Source: Yponomeuta sedellus
Taxonomy: Eukaryota > Arthropoda > Insecta > Lepidoptera > Yponomeutidae
Length of the DNA: 64,000 nucleotides
Assembly: GCA_934045075.1 (NCBI GenBank)
Contig: OW203726.1
Location: forward strand, 22,011,488-22,075,487
Reading direction: 5' to 3'
Below the pieces are notes generated by a model. That model saw nothing but the letters and a program-made list of their open reading frames with translations. It made no database searches and was not told the origin of the DNA. Shown here one piece after another: positions 11,943 through 23,217 of the stretch (its first letter is position 1; every line of letters starts with the position of its first letter). Position numbers and translations under genes: made by a program.

Positions 11943-12005
11943 AGTAGAAATCTGAGCCCATTGTAGACATTAGACTAATGTGTACAATGGGCTCAGATTT
12001 CTACT
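11943..12005. repeat. Perfect 23-bp hairpin
   Basis: Arms 11943-11965 and 11983-12005 (AGTAGAAATCTGAGCCCATT...) around a 17-nt loop. Followed by a T-run. Confidence 0.88.
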
Positions 12006-12111
12006 TTTTTTGGACAGTTTTAATGGTGAATACGCAGTGGCCACGCGTGTAGATGTATTTCTACCGTTTCTGAATTACGATCTCTACGAATTATATAGTA
12101 AAATATGTACT

Positions 12112-12200
12112 TGGCCCCCGTGGTGGAGTATCTATGGCCTAACCTTCCTGCAATGCAGGAAGGTGCCCCATCAGTGGGGATATCCAAGGGTTGATAACGA
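12112..12200 (-). repeat. Repeat family A, 5' fragment
   Basis: Complement of the start of the family (CCCCCGTGGTGGAGTAT ... CATCAGTGGGGATATCCAAG). It ends 21 bp before the retroposon composite at 12222. Confidence 0.6.
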
Positions 12201-12221
12201 TGTATTTACTGTCTTATTCTT

Positions 12222-12590
12222 TAAAAACTTATTTAGAGGCTAAAAATTCCAATCATGCCGGGATTCGAACTCGCGACCTCTGGCTATCCGTGCCAGCGCT
12301 CTTTTCAACAGAGCTAATGGGTGAAATTTCGAACATCTTTTTAGTATACTATTTTTATTTTTAATGCACTAACCCGTGCTAAGGACAAATTTAAAAACCT
12401 ATTTAGAGGCTAAAAATTTCACCCATGCCGGGATTCAAACCCGCAACCTCCGGCTATCCGTGCCAGCGCTCTATCAATTGGTAGAGCGCTGGCACGGATA
12501 GCCGGAGGTTGCGGGTTCGAATCCCGGCATGGGTGAAATTTTTAGCCTCTAAATAGGTTTTTAAATCTTTATAATATTCTCTGTATTACG
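12222..12590 (-). mobile_element. tRNA-like retroposon split by a second copy of its own family
   Basis: Direct repeats TGTCTTATTCTT (12210-12221) and TGTCTCATTCTT (12591-12602) flank the composite. The outer copy runs 12222 to about 12342 and resumes at about 12567 (AATATTCTCTGTATTACG). The inner copy interrupts the family's AACCTCTTTACAATATTC stretch. Confidence 0.75.
12345..12566. mobile_element. Fold-back tRNA-like retroposon nested in another copy; near-perfect palindrome
   Basis: Left and right arms (about 12392-12476 and 12481-12566) mirror each other around a very short centre near 12478. Each arm carries the B-box half and anticodon-arm half of the tRNA-like unit. The left end has the full terminus (TATTTTTAATGCACTAACCC); the right stops at GGTTTTTAA. 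ATCTTT on both sides suggests a short target duplication. Confidence 0.8.
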
Positions 12591-12889
12591 TGTCTCATTC
12601 TTATTTGAACTGAGGAGACACACTGAGTCTCTTCGAACTCAAAAAAAGTGTTGTAAAAACAAAACGTAGAGCTACGCGCAGTGCAGCTTTCCGTAATTTT
12701 ACTATGCATCATAGCAGTTTTCAAAGGAATTTGAACAAAGTTTTCCTTTTGGCCACCTTTTGGCCTTGTTACCTATGTTGGCCACCTTTTACTTGTCACG
12801 CAACTTGTAAAGCCTGTTTAGCTGTGTTAGTTTTTCTTGAGTTCACTACATGAAGATTTTTTCACGTGTCTACAATCGACCGAGTTTTT

Positions 12890-13015
12890 TTGTCCATTTT
12901 TTCTCCAAAATTATCTTGATTTAGAAATGGACACCTAGTTTGAATTGTAACGTTCATTTAAGCCGCAGCTTCTGCGCTACTTTGAATAAAACCTTTTCAT
13001 TTCATTTCAACCGTT
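12890..13015 (+). repeat. Interspersed repeat (LINE-like 3' end)
   Basis: TTTTTTTGTCCATTTTTTCT ... GAAATGGACACCTAGTTTGA ... CTACTTTGAATAAAACC. Copies at 30080-30190 and 19264-19345 (+) and a piece at 2388-2440 (-). Confidence 0.5.
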
Positions 13016-13514
13016 TATCTGGGAGAGAAGGGAGCGAGACAGGCCCTGAAAAAAATGACACGTGACGTATAGCAAATGAAAATTCTATTTAGATTAGACT
13101 TCACAATTTTTTTTTTTAGGTATCTATGTATATTATTATTGAAATATATGTTGCTTATATGTATTTATTTGTATAAGTATTATTTTTTTAGGTATAAGTG
13201 TATATTATTATTTAAATATATGTATTTTATGTCGTACGAGTTTGTAATAATATTCTCGCACTCTTTTGCTATTTGGTGTCATTATATTTTCTATTCAATT
13301 ATTTATGTACATGCACGTACTGACTATATTGTTCATGCAATCCACTTTATCCAATCCAAGTCCCGTTGTCTGGAAGAGATCTCTCTTAGCGATAAGACCG
13401 CCAATTGTATAACATTACTTAAATTTAGGAAATTATGGCTGTATTATTTTTCATGGTTGCACAACCATGAAGAAGAATACATAAAGTGTTCTCTATTTAT
13501 CTATAAATAAAAAT

Positions 13515-13668
13515 AAATATGTATTACTAATTATTAACTCAATCTCAATATTAACAAAACCAACCTAAATATATTTATAACTTTTAATATATTTATAAAT
13601 TTATTTAAAACAACAGCTTAGTCAATTACTGCGCCCAGATCATCGCCGCCTCTGGGGAGGCTCATAAC
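13515..13668 (+). repeat. AT-rich repeat ending ATTACTGCGCCCAGATCATC
   Basis: Same order as 44640-44840, including AACAAAACCAACCTAAATAT and the conserved GCGCCCAGATCATCGCCGCC block. Function unknown. Confidence 0.5.
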
Positions 13669-13669
13669 G

Positions 13670-14095
13670 TATTTATATTTACTTGTTAAATTACTTAGTT
13701 AAAAAAGACACTCGCGGTAATATTCCCTTATTATTACTAAGAGGAGACAATTATATATTACCATTCTGTTCCGCGTCGACCACAAAGTGCAATAATTTTT
13801 AAAAACAATATAAAAACTGAGACCGCAAAGTGCAATAATTTATAAAAACAATAACAGCAGATTTTAACAATAATAACGCAGTATTTTTGGCTAATATTCA
13901 TTGACTATGCAGCAACATCTGTGAGTCTAGAAGAAAATAGCGTTTTTCTTTCCGTCAGACATTTTTATTTAAATGGTTATTCATAAAATTGCATTATTAA
14001 AGAATAAAAAATGTTTCTTGGTTGAGAAATTAACTTAACAATAAACTAATTATGTTCTTAGTCATCATATACTCTTGAATGGTCTTCTTCCTTAA
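13670..14095. other. AT-rich stretch, nothing recognised
   Basis: Contains a short direct repeat (GACCGCAAAGTGCAATAATT and a close variant, about 13785-13845). No gene. Confidence 0.45.
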
Positions 14096-14097
14096 TA

Positions 14098-14335
14098 TAA
14101 TAATAATAATATTGGCCTTATTGCATCTACTTAATGAGATGATTTTTACAGCGTCCAGTGGCATCTTCACTCACACTAGATGGGTGAAGGGACCACTCCG
14201 ACGCTGTAGTGCCTGGGATATGGTTTTATAGATGGTGTAGGCTTGCCCAGCACCTATACCCTCCTGACAGCTTAACCGGCCTAGCCCACAGGAAAGACTA
14301 GTCAATACGTGCGGAGCCAATCAAGCCGCGGGTTT
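14098..14335 (+). repeat. Interspersed repeat with CGACGCTGTAGTGCCTGGGA
   Basis: CGACGCTGTAGTGCCTGGGA, AGGCTTGCCCAGCACCTATA, CTTAACCGGCCTAGCCCACA, ATACGTGCGGAGCC. Partial copies at 352-475 and 30245-30420. Confidence 0.5.
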
Positions 14336-14904
14336 CCTCACGATGTTTTCCTTCACAGTTAGCGTGTGGTATTGCGACTACAAATTCGCAAATGTACCAC
14401 CTATCTTCCTTAATACACCACTAATTTCAAGGTAGAGCAGGGTAATAGAGTTTCGTTTGACTCCCTTCGGGTACGGTACCCTAAAAACGACTGCTAGCTG
14501 TTAACTGCCGATTAAAAAATTGTTATATGAAAAACTGGGTCGTACCTAATGTTCTTAAAACAATTATATAGATAGATAGAGAACACGATTGCACACCCAG
14601 GTAAAATAAAAACTATTTAATTTTTAGTTTTGTAGGTATTAATCTATCTAGTTATTGGTGGAGATTAAAATAAAATGAACTTCTCAGGCGAAGGTACATA
14701 CTGCAATCAAACCGGAGCCCGTCGATGTGAGACCGAGGCGATGTGAAAACATTTCAAAAATAATCTTCTAAACAAGAAATCTAATCAATAAACAATCATC
14801 TTCTGTTCAAAAAAGAATATTGTATCCGTTTTTTTTCTGAAAAGCTGCAAAGACCATGTATTTTTGTATGTTTTAAAGGATCTATATACACTACTTATTG
14901 TTTT

Positions 14905-15059
14905 AAAAACCTATTTAGAGGCTAAAAATTCCACCCATGCCGGGATTTGAACCCGCGACCTCTGGTTATCCGTGCCAGCGTTCTCTCCAACTGAGCTAAT
15001 GGGCGACTCACCGGCATCAGTGAAATTTCGAACCTGTTTACAATATTCTATGTATTACG
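14905..15059 (-). mobile_element. tRNA-like retroposon, 5'-truncated simple copy
   Basis: 13-bp direct repeat TACTTATTGTTTT (14892-14904 and 15060-15072). The tRNA-like unit is on the - strand (B box GGTTCAAATCCC, A-box side TAGCTCAGTTGG). No fold-back half. Confidence 0.8.
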
Positions 15060-15589
15060 TACTTATTGTTTTGTCAAAAGCGGAACAGATAAAGTCTTTT
15101 CTCCTTGGAAGTCGTGTTTTATCAATAGTTCTCCTTCTAAGAAAAAATCGACACGTTTCTTTAGAGATTACAGTATTTACGTAACTTGGCATGATCATGC
15201 CTCCGGTGTACGTCATCATTAGATTAACAGCGAAAGTGAAATTAGATGGGGAATAACCACAAATGGATTAAGTTCAAAAAGCCAAGTGCACATCAGCTCC
15301 GCCACAGAATTTTCAACGTAAAACCTTGTAAGTTAAAACCCAATTCTCTATATCATCTTAGGGAATATTATCTAGTGTTCAAATGACCACCAGCTCTCTG
15401 GAGATCTGCCTTTCAATACAAGTTAGTACTAAATGTTAGGTCAAAGCTTGTTAGAGCATGTTAAACCGGTTGTTGGGTGAAACCAGAAGTGATTTAGTTT
15501 AATTGTACTCTTGGTTTGCGTAATCAGACGGTCAGTTTTGTCACGACATATCCTCCCGCCTGTGTTCGTAAAATAGTGATTAGTGACAT

Positions 15590-15760
15590 CAACGTGTGTA
15601 GTGCAGATATCACTGTGGCGCTCGCAAAAACGTCGACGATCTGCGAAAACTGCAGGCAGTTGCTGAATGCGGCAAGCTAAAAGCAGGGCATTATGGCGCT
15701 CATTAGACGTTCTATGTTCAGCAGTGGACTAGAATAGCCTGTCGACGACGACTCATAAAA
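15590..15760 (+). repeat. RTE-type 3' end
   Basis: GACGATCTGCGAAAACTGCA ... CATTATGGCGCTCATTAGAC ... TTCAGCAGTGGACTAGAATA is the same tail as 39190-39310. Confidence 0.6.
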
Positions 15761-15832
15761 AGACTCAAAAAATCTTGTCCGTTTTAGCGTCTACGTAGGT
15801 ATCCAAAAAAAGCTTACGCGAGTTTTGCAAAG

Positions 15833-15891
15833 GCTCGTTTCTGATTGGACGTCTTTGCATACGATGCAAAGACGTCCAATCAGAAACGAGC
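15833..15891. repeat. Perfect 28-bp hairpin
   Basis: Arms 15833-15860 and 15864-15891 are exact inverse copies (GCTCGTTTCTGATTGGACGT...) around a 3-nt loop. No known element recognised. Confidence 0.9.
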
Positions 15892-15939
15892 GCTTGAATT
15901 AGTTGCAATAATATGACCAATGGGAGTCGTTGATACTCT

Positions 15940-16125
15940 TTGTGTGGCCTATGTACGTCCCACTGCTGGGCACAGGCCTTCTCTCAGAGAGAGAGTATAG
16001 GCGTAATTACCACGGGTGTCCACGGCGGAATGGCATATTCAAGCGCTGAGGTATGTGAAAAACTCAGGCCAAACGATGTTTTCCTTCACAGTTAGCCAGT
16101 AGTATTGCTACTTCAAGTTCACTGA
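15940..16125 (-). repeat. Third tRNA-like SINE family copy
   Basis: Complement of the body: ACGTCCCACTGCTGGGCACA, GGCCTTCTCTCAGAGAGAGA, CGATGTTTTCCTTCACAGTT. The head is missing. Confidence 0.55.
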
Positions 16126-16210
16126 AGATGACACACACGATGACAATTCGATGTTTATTGCACAGCCGATTAACTCACAAGGTTATTAGGAAGGAAGTAG
16201 GTAGGCTACA

Positions 16211-16470
16211 GTATCATATTATGTTAGTAACCATTGTATGTCCCCACTGTTGGGGCACGGATCTCTTCCTGCACCGCAGGAAGGTTAGGCCATTCTCCAC
16301 CACGGGGTGGCCCCCGTGGTGGAGTCCGGGTTGGTGGAGGATTTTAAGACAGCGGCGGGTTTACTGTCAGAAGTTATCAGGGTGCCCATAAGGCCTCTGA
16401 CATGGCTTAACGACTGCCATTACACGACAGCCGGCACCAACGGCTTTACGTACCATGCGAAGCACGGAAG
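16211..16470 (+). repeat. Repeat family A with a small internal inversion duplication
   Basis: 5' part and middle of the family. At 16298-16323 the CCACCACGGGG motif is followed by its own complement (CCCCCGTGGTGG), a tiny palindrome absent from other copies. Confidence 0.65.
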
Positions 16471-16479
16471 TATCATAAA

Positions 16480-17280
16480 CTCTATGAATTGCAGTTTTAT
16501 GAAAAGTGGCCCTAGTTTTGTCATCGGAACTGTGGAAACCTAAAAATCGCATGACTGTACTTTATCGGAGACATAATATTTTTTTAAGAAGCCCATAGTT
16601 GTTACAGCGTTAGTTTTTCGCAAGATACACTGTGTTTTTTGGAACAACAATATTTTATACCTTGGAATTTAGGCCAATAGGTGGGCTCGAAATGCTGTGT
16701 CGCAACGGCTGGTTAAGCTGACAAACTAATATTTCATTTGCCATCATTGGATTTTGAGCACTAACCACTGAGAAATACGGCCTAATGTGTGCTTGAAAAT
16801 AATATTGTTTTAACGACTTGTTTGTGGACATTGGTGAGCTATTAAAGATTAAGCATAGGTCTCTCATACTTGGATTTTAGAATGGCCATTTGTATGAGCA
16901 GTTAAATACTAAAATGTCAAGTGTATATTTCGAAATACGATAAGACGTAGGATAAGCGTGTTTCTATACATATTTTATTTACAGACTAGTTGCAGGTATG
17001 ATAAGGCTGCTATAGAGCAGAGCTATGTTTGTTATGCAATCATATAGCTTAGTAAATATTGAAGTGGATATTTAAATGGCGAAAAAAATTTAGTTTCCTT
17101 ATATTATTGTTCTGCACATCGTTGTAGATCTTAAAATACAATACACTACAATACACTACACTACAAAACAATAGCCCACATTACGACATAATTATGGACA
17201 ACTTGTTTAATTTGTTAAGTTAAAGTTTCTCTGTTAGAACACATTTTTTTGTTTCTTGATTCTTCCGAACAAGCTTATCA
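16480..17280. other. Stretch without recognisable gene
   Basis: Short frames only. A few ACAATACACT repeats occur at about 17140-17163. Confidence 0.45.
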
Positions 17281-17296
17281 TAACATATTTGCTTTT

Positions 17297-17541
17297 TTAA
17301 AAACCTATTTAGAGGCTAAAAATTTCACCCATGCCGAATAGTGTAAAGAATAGTGTAAAGAGGTTCGAAATTTCACTGATGCCGTGAGTCGCCCATTGGC
17401 TCAATTGGTAGAGCGCTGCTGGCACGGATAGCCAGAGGTTGCGGGTTCGAATCCCGGCATGGGTGAAATTTTTAGCCTCTAAATAGGTTTTTAAATTTGT
17501 TCCTTAGCACAGATTAGTGCATTAAAAAAAAAAATAGTATA
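17297..17541 (+). mobile_element. Fold-back tRNA-like retroposon
   Basis: 12-bp direct repeat ATATTTGCTTTT (17285-17296 and 17542-17553). The inverted 5' segment is short (17297-17336). The tRNA-like unit is at about 17391-17466 with A-box-like TGGCTCAATTGG and B box GGTTCGAATCC. The full 3' terminus ends in an A-rich tail (TTAGTGCATTAAAAAAAAAA). Confidence 0.85.
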
Positions 17542-17935
17542 ATATTTGCTTTTATTTTTTTTTCTAAATCTGTTGAAATCGGCAGGGGTTATCAACTCTA
17601 CCTAATTCTCAATTCTGTAGAGATCAAAATTCTACGATTGATTGGGGAGGGGCTACTGCCACCCTATTCCTACTCTAGCAAGGGTGGGAGAGTTGGCAAG
17701 GGGAACAGTGTTGCCAGATCAGGCGACTTGTCGCAATTCGGGCTTGTCCGGATTGTGATTTGGCCAAAAAAACGCAGTACGTCACACGAATGTAAAAGAA
17801 AGTAAACTCAATTTTAAAATTTCTTTCTTACGAACAAACCGAAAACATTCTAAAATCCTCCAACCCGTTCTCCAGCTGATTAGTCAATAGTTACACTCAA
17901 TAAATTTCCCACACCTACATAAACACACACAAAAA

Positions 17936-17963
17936 TACACACACACACACACACACACACACA
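17936..17963. repeat. (CA)n microsatellite
   Basis: About 14 CA units, with further short CA runs on both sides. Confidence 0.9.
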
Positions 17964-17999
17964 AATATACACACACGTACAACAGCATGTTATTCTGTA

Positions 18000-20035
18000 G
18001 TTAACAATTTAGTTTTAGTTTTGGTTAATACCTGTTTAGTCTCTCAAATTTATACATTACCTTCTACTTTCATATCTCCATTGTAATTATCCTAATTATC
18101 CTAAGCATGACAGTTTATATCTTACCATATACCTCGCCAGAGGCACGGGCCTGCTCGCCATAAACACAGGCTACATGTGAGCCTAGCTATGGCAGCAGAC
18201 ATGTACCCAAGTACATTTTATGTTATGTTTTTTCTTCTTAGAATAACTTAATGTAGATGTATCTCTATGTAACCTTTACTTTGAATAAACTACCTATGTA
18301 ACTACCAGCCCAAACACGCCTCTTTGATTAAGTACTTTATGAAACGATGTTACAAAAAAGCTGCATAAAAAAGTACGCTCTTTTGCTTGTATACTGTGTA
18401 ATGATCAAGAAATTTTGGGCTATATTATTGGTGATAAAGGTGGTTCGGATTGAGAGAACTTAGGTGACTTTTAAGTATGGTTTTCGCTAAATGCTGGGGA
18501 CATTGGTCATCCAGCATCTGGCAATACTGAGCGGGGCTGCAGTGCCGTCAGCTACCTTGAATAACATGGACGCGTTTCGTACTTTCCACTTTCAAGCTGT
18601 GATATTAAATTCACCTAGTTAGAACCATGATGACCGGGTCATTCAGCGGACATGTAAGTTTATAACAATGTTAAAATTATAAATAAGATCCGTACATATT
18701 GTAACCTTGGATCCCAGCCGGATTTGACTAATGTGTTTCCATTTTAGACGGAAAATACAAGATAAGATTATAATGAGCGTATTTATTACTGAAAAGAAAA
18801 GCTTTAAATATTTAAAGTAATGACATCTCATTGGTGCAAACAATGTATGGAATTAAATGATTTTTTATTACTATTTTAGCTTTCTTAGCTGATGATTTTT
18901 ATGTAACAAAGGTATCCGCAATATCACTGTAAATATGACGAAATGTCTAATGAAAAATTTGCCAACCTTAGCATGGTATAATTAGACTACTATCATGACC
19001 AAAGAGTATATAACCGCCAATCATGACGAAGTTCAGAACTCGGAATTTGACTTTTGACATTTAGTGTCGGGTACAGATCAAGCGATAGATTGCGATGCGA
19101 ACAAAAAAAGTAACAGGCGTTGCAAAACCTCCTTTTTTGAAGTCGGTTAAAAAAGTAAGCAAACTGCATTGATCCCCATTGCATTTAAAACAATCTGTTG
19201 TTTAAAATAGTGTCTATCTACCTTTAATTAATTATCTACCTACCATATGGAGACTTATTGTCAGTTTTTTTTCCAAAATTATCTAGATTTCGATATGTTT
19301 GAAATGGACACGGTGCTATATTGAATAAAATATTTTTGATTTAGGTAATTTAATATCTTTAAAATCTAAAGTGGCGTTGTTACAGTCACTATTCCCAAGG
19401 GGTGAGTCTCTATAATACATAGTTGTTCAATAAATCCATCTTGGCCCGGTGATGTTCGTTTCATTCACAGTATCGGTATCATAGTACCACTGGATTGGTA
19501 TCTAAAGTGTCCAACGATCATACATAACCCGCGCAACTTAACTGGGCGCCTCGCGCGACCCGATCTTCTTCGCGAGAGGTGCCTGTTTATTTGCACGGGA
19601 TACACCCCTGGAATGACATTGTACTGTTATTGTTTTGTAGAATACCAAATTGAGTCAAATAACAACATTGTTATATCATTCTATTGAAAACCTACGTAAG
19701 AATTAGACTTTAGGGCCTGGTCGGTCGGTAGATTGCCATCACAGGCCCTGGGCGTGCCGGTGTGGTATAGCTCTTAGCTTTTGTCCATTGCCGTCTGTGT
19801 AACCTGTATGGTGATGTTTAGTGATCTAAATATTCTAACGTCGTGATAAAATTCCTTTCCATTCTATACGTAACAGTAATAAGAAGAGAAACAAAAATAT
19901 TTTCGGTTGTTAGGTAATTGGTTCGTAATTGACGGAGTTACTACAGACTGTAGATAGTTTGATTACGTAACTAGCTGAGATTTTAACGTGTATACTTGAA
20001 ATGGTGATAAAGGATTAGCTATGGGTGTGTTCCTT
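18000..20035. other. Stretch without recognisable gene
   Basis: Possibly a LINE 3' end at about 18140-18300 (GGCACGGGCCTGCTCGCCAT ... TTTGAATAAACTACC) and a repeat piece at 19264-19345. Nothing coding. Confidence 0.4.
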
Positions 20036-20039
20036 TGAA

Positions 20040-20215
20040 TGACTTATAACAGTGATAGAACGTTAGCTTCTCTATCGGGAGATCGTGAGTTCGAATCCCG
20101 GCAAGTACCAATAACTTTCTTTTCTAAGCTATGCACATTTTTGAAACTATCGTAGCAATACCACTCGTCAACTGTGAAGGAAAACATAGGGAGGTAACCC
20201 AAGCATTCGAAGATT
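20040..20215 (+). repeat. Third tRNA-like SINE family, 5' half
   Basis: tRNA-like head with GAGTTCGAATCCCGGCAAGT at about 20090, then GTGAAGGAAAACATAGGGAG. The 3' half is missing. Confidence 0.5.
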
Positions 20216-20369
20216 AACATACCTCAGAATTTGCTCCGTAAAATCGCCCCTCTATATGAGGCAAAATTTCAGGTCTAACTTCAATGACTTGTGCGTGTAA
20301 AAATACCCGATTAAAGGACCTAAATGGATGAGATGTAGACTTTATTCCAAATTGTGTATCTTAAGGTGC

Positions 20370-20604
20370 GTTTTTATCTGAAAGTGAACATGAAAAATCT
20401 TAACAATCTGTGACAACTATTTTACGAACCTACAGGGTAGAACCTAGAATGAACAACCAAGGACTTGAATTAATTTCCGCCAAAAACGGCCGTTTTTAGC
20501 GGAAATCGATTAAAGTGCTAGTCTATTGATCCTAGTTTCTACACTGTAGATTCTAAAAATATTTATCACAGTTGTTAAGATTTCTCATGTTCAGTTTTAG
20601 AGGT
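20370..20604. mobile_element. TIR element
   Basis: Left AAGTGAACATGAAAAATCTT and right TTAAGATTTCTCATGTTCAG are inverted. Inner blocks CTACAGGGTAGAACCTAG and CCTAGTTTCTACACTGTAG also pair. Diverged relatives at 9475-9600, 1651-1790 and 36930-37080. Confidence 0.5.
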
Positions 20605-21518
20605 AGGTAAAACGTAGTAAAACAAGGTTTGTTTTTTTTTGTATTGGTAGCGCTATTCAGCATTCCAAAGCATCTTAAGCAAGCGCTAGTACTTTTCGTA
20701 GGTGGGTACAGCCACAGAACACAAAAAAAGAGTAGGAGTTGTAAGTGGGCGGTGCCCGCGTGCCTCATATTAGCAATGTATTGCTATGCGTAGTCGGTGA
20801 CAGTTTTGTTGACTTCAGTTGCCGTGCGCTTCTAGTAAAGAAAAAATGGTGGAAACTTGATTAAAATGCCTTGTGCTATGTTAGAGAGCAAAAATAAAAG
20901 TTGGGGACCAAAATATACAGATCATGCCGTAATATTTCATCGGTAAGACGTATTTCATTGTATTTTTTATTAAGTTTGTAATGACATGAACACGGAAACC
21001 AATCCGAAAATGAGAAAGTGAAACCACCTTTATTTACTGGTTAGTAAAGTTAAATTTTCATCAAAGAAAGTGTACCTTCTCTAGAAATTTCTGTCATAAT
21101 TTGAATTCTACTGAATGACGGATGAGGGCACACATGATAAAAATCTATCCATAATTGTCTATGACTTAGTAGTCATACATACTTAAAGGTACTTAGGTAT
21201 TGTAAATTCCAATTCGTCTAAGTAGGTAAAATAATTGTTATTTTATACCTACTTCCTAAGTGCCTTTTCACATGTACCCGGTCGCCGTCCGGTCGCTGGG
21301 CCGGGTAAAGTAGAAATGTATGAGCTCCGGTCGCTGGCTGGTCGTTGTGCATGTGAAAACTGTCATTGGAGCTCATACATTACTACTTTTCATACAAGAC
21401 ATGACATGAGCACATACAAGACATGAACACAGCTAGATCGCGATATAGTTTTTCTTCACCAGTTTATCAGTGACTGAAATATCTAAGAAACTATAAAAGT
21501 AATTTTAATCTTACCCCT

Positions 21519-21800
21519 TTGACAACAGAAAACCGAGGCAATGATACAACAACCCTCTCGGAATCAAAACAATTTGGAAGTGAGTTTTCGTTTAGTTTTC
21601 CTAAGGAACCGGATACGAAATTGAAATGGATGGCAGCGATAGGAAGGCAAAATTGGTTCAAAACGACGATGAGCACAATATATTCAGAGCATTTTCATGA
21701 AAACTTCATAATAACTATAAGAGGCGGAAGGTGGCACTTATGTGATGCAGCAATACCAGAAAAAATGTGCTTCACTTCCAGGTTACACTGTTGCGTATAA
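21519..21800 (+). pseudogene. THAP-domain relic
   Basis: The frame reads SFPKEPDTKLKWMAAIGRQN, then WFKTTMSTIYSEHF, and a few residues later LCDAAIP. This matches the THAP DNA-binding zinc-finger pattern (FPxxP...W...IGRxNW...ICSEHF...AIP). The Cys before SEHF, a C2CH zinc ligand, is Tyr here, and I see no N-terminal CxxC pair, so the finger should not fold. THAP domains occur in P-element transposases and host proteins derived from them. It could be a transposon remnant or a lost host exon. Confidence 0.5.
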
Positions 21801-21939
21801 ATGAAATAATTATATTAGTACCATCATCAATAAAATTAGTATAACGTATGAAACATGGCGTACAGATAGAGAAAGATCTGAATTGAGTCGTAGAATACAA
21901 ATGATTTTTGAACTAAAACTTTCGTAAGCACAACACATT

Positions 21940-22082
21940 GTAGACTTTTAGTCCGGATTTACTTACGGGTGTTGTTATATCGGAAAAGTCCGACCAGGTT
22001 ACGCTCCGATTCGCAGAGCTAAACCTGGTCGGACTTTTCCGATATAACAACACCCGTAAGTAAATCCGGACTAAAAGTCTAC
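21940..22082. repeat. Smaller palindrome at the left end of the large inverted repeat
   Basis: The 60-bp segment 21940-21999 (TAGACTTTTAGTCCGG...) is inverted at 22023-22082, separated by 23 bp. The same terminal motif recurs at about 24157-24216 and, diverged, at 27807-27870. It may be the terminus of a repeat family of its own. Confidence 0.75.
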
Positions 22083-22393
22083 AATACAAATGATATTTCC
22101 CATGTTATAATTTATAACGCCCGCAAAGCAGCGGGTTAAAGCTAATTTTAAATAAGAAATAACATTTTAAAATAGGAAATCTACCACATTGTTTTATGTG
22201 GGCATCTACCCTATTAGTATTAATTCTTTATTGCACAAAAGATAATGTAAAAAAGATGCATTTTCTACCAGTCAACCTGCAGGCAAAAAAGAAATAGCTA
22301 AAAATACTTCTAAGTAAGTCCAAGTACACAGTACTTGGAACTAAAAATCGAATTCGTAATACGCTGGAAGTCCTTGCGACAAATTATGTAGCT

Positions 22394-23020
22394 ATGGAGG
22401 GTCAACCCATAGCACGGGTGGAGGAGGCATGTAATCTCGGCCTACTTATTGATCCTGAGTTGCGCTTTGAGAAGCACATAGTGCGGGTTGTGAGTAACTG
22501 CTCCTACCGTCTTAAGTTACTATACAATATACGTGATTACCTAAGTGTGGATTTGCGTGTCCACCTTTGTGAATCGCTTGTATTGTCTAGGCTGAACGAC
22601 TGTGATGTTGTCATCCATGGTTGCATACTTGGTCGAACAAAAAGGCTTATACAGCGTGTGCAGAACGCATGTGCACGCTATTGCTTCCAGATCCCACCCC
22701 GCTCCCGCATCACTCCGTACCTATGTGGTGCAAATCTGCTAAACATGCAGGCGCGTTGACAACTGCACCTTGCCACGTTGCTGTTCGGTTTTGTACGTTA
22801 TGAGACCCCTTTTTATTTATTTAAAAAGCTCACTTGGTCTAGTCAGGCCAGGTATTACAAAGTAAGGGCCATTCTACCACAGCATCGAACGGAAGCGTTC
22901 CGAGGCAGTTTCAGATTTGCGGCATCTAAGTGCTGGAATGATATTCCTCCTCCAATCCACGCTGCCACTGGTAGATGCCGGCTTTCAGACGAAGGTTTGG
23001 AGCGTATTTGCTAGAAATGC
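22394..23020 (+). pseudogene. Non-LTR retrotransposon reverse transcriptase, C-terminal fragment (left copy)
   Basis: Reading frame 22394-22759 has LGLLIDPELRFEKHI...RLKLLYNIR...LVLSRLNDCDVV...RLIQRVQNACAR, the end of an RT domain as in CR1/jockey-like LINEs. A frame break follows, then 22778-23014 gives LPQHRTEAFRGSF...KCWNDIPPPI, the usual C-terminal tail. The 5' part is missing. The 3' end runs into a (TA)n tail. Not functional. Confidence 0.8.
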
Positions 23021-23060
23021 AGAAGACCTATCCTTAATCCAGCAATTTCCTTATTTTATT

Positions 23061-23062
<2 letters not shown>

Positions 23063-23094
<32 letters not shown>

Positions 23095-23115
23095 AATAAA
23101 ATAAGGAAATTATAT

Positions 23116-23177
<62 letters not shown>
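23063..23177. repeat. (TA)n tracts at the centre of the inverted repeat
   Basis: Two TA dinucleotide tracts (about 23063-23093 and 23117-23177) flank a short copy of the arm end (ATACCAATAAAATAAGGAAA). Such AT palindromes are cruciform-prone and hard to assemble. Confidence 0.9.
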
Positions 23178-23217
23178 AATAAAATAAGGAAATTGCTGGA
23201 TTAAGGATAGGTCTTCT

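Noticed and set aside
13076..13510. 144-codon + strand frame
   Set aside because: Low-complexity AT-rich (Y, I, L, F rich), runs into a known repeat piece near 13370; no family resemblance.
17391..17466. Functional tRNA gene (A box, B box, clover-leaf-like)
   Set aside because: The 72-nt unit recurs many times in a retroposon; the anticodon loop lacks U33 and the acceptor stem has mismatches, so it is a tRNA-derived repeat.
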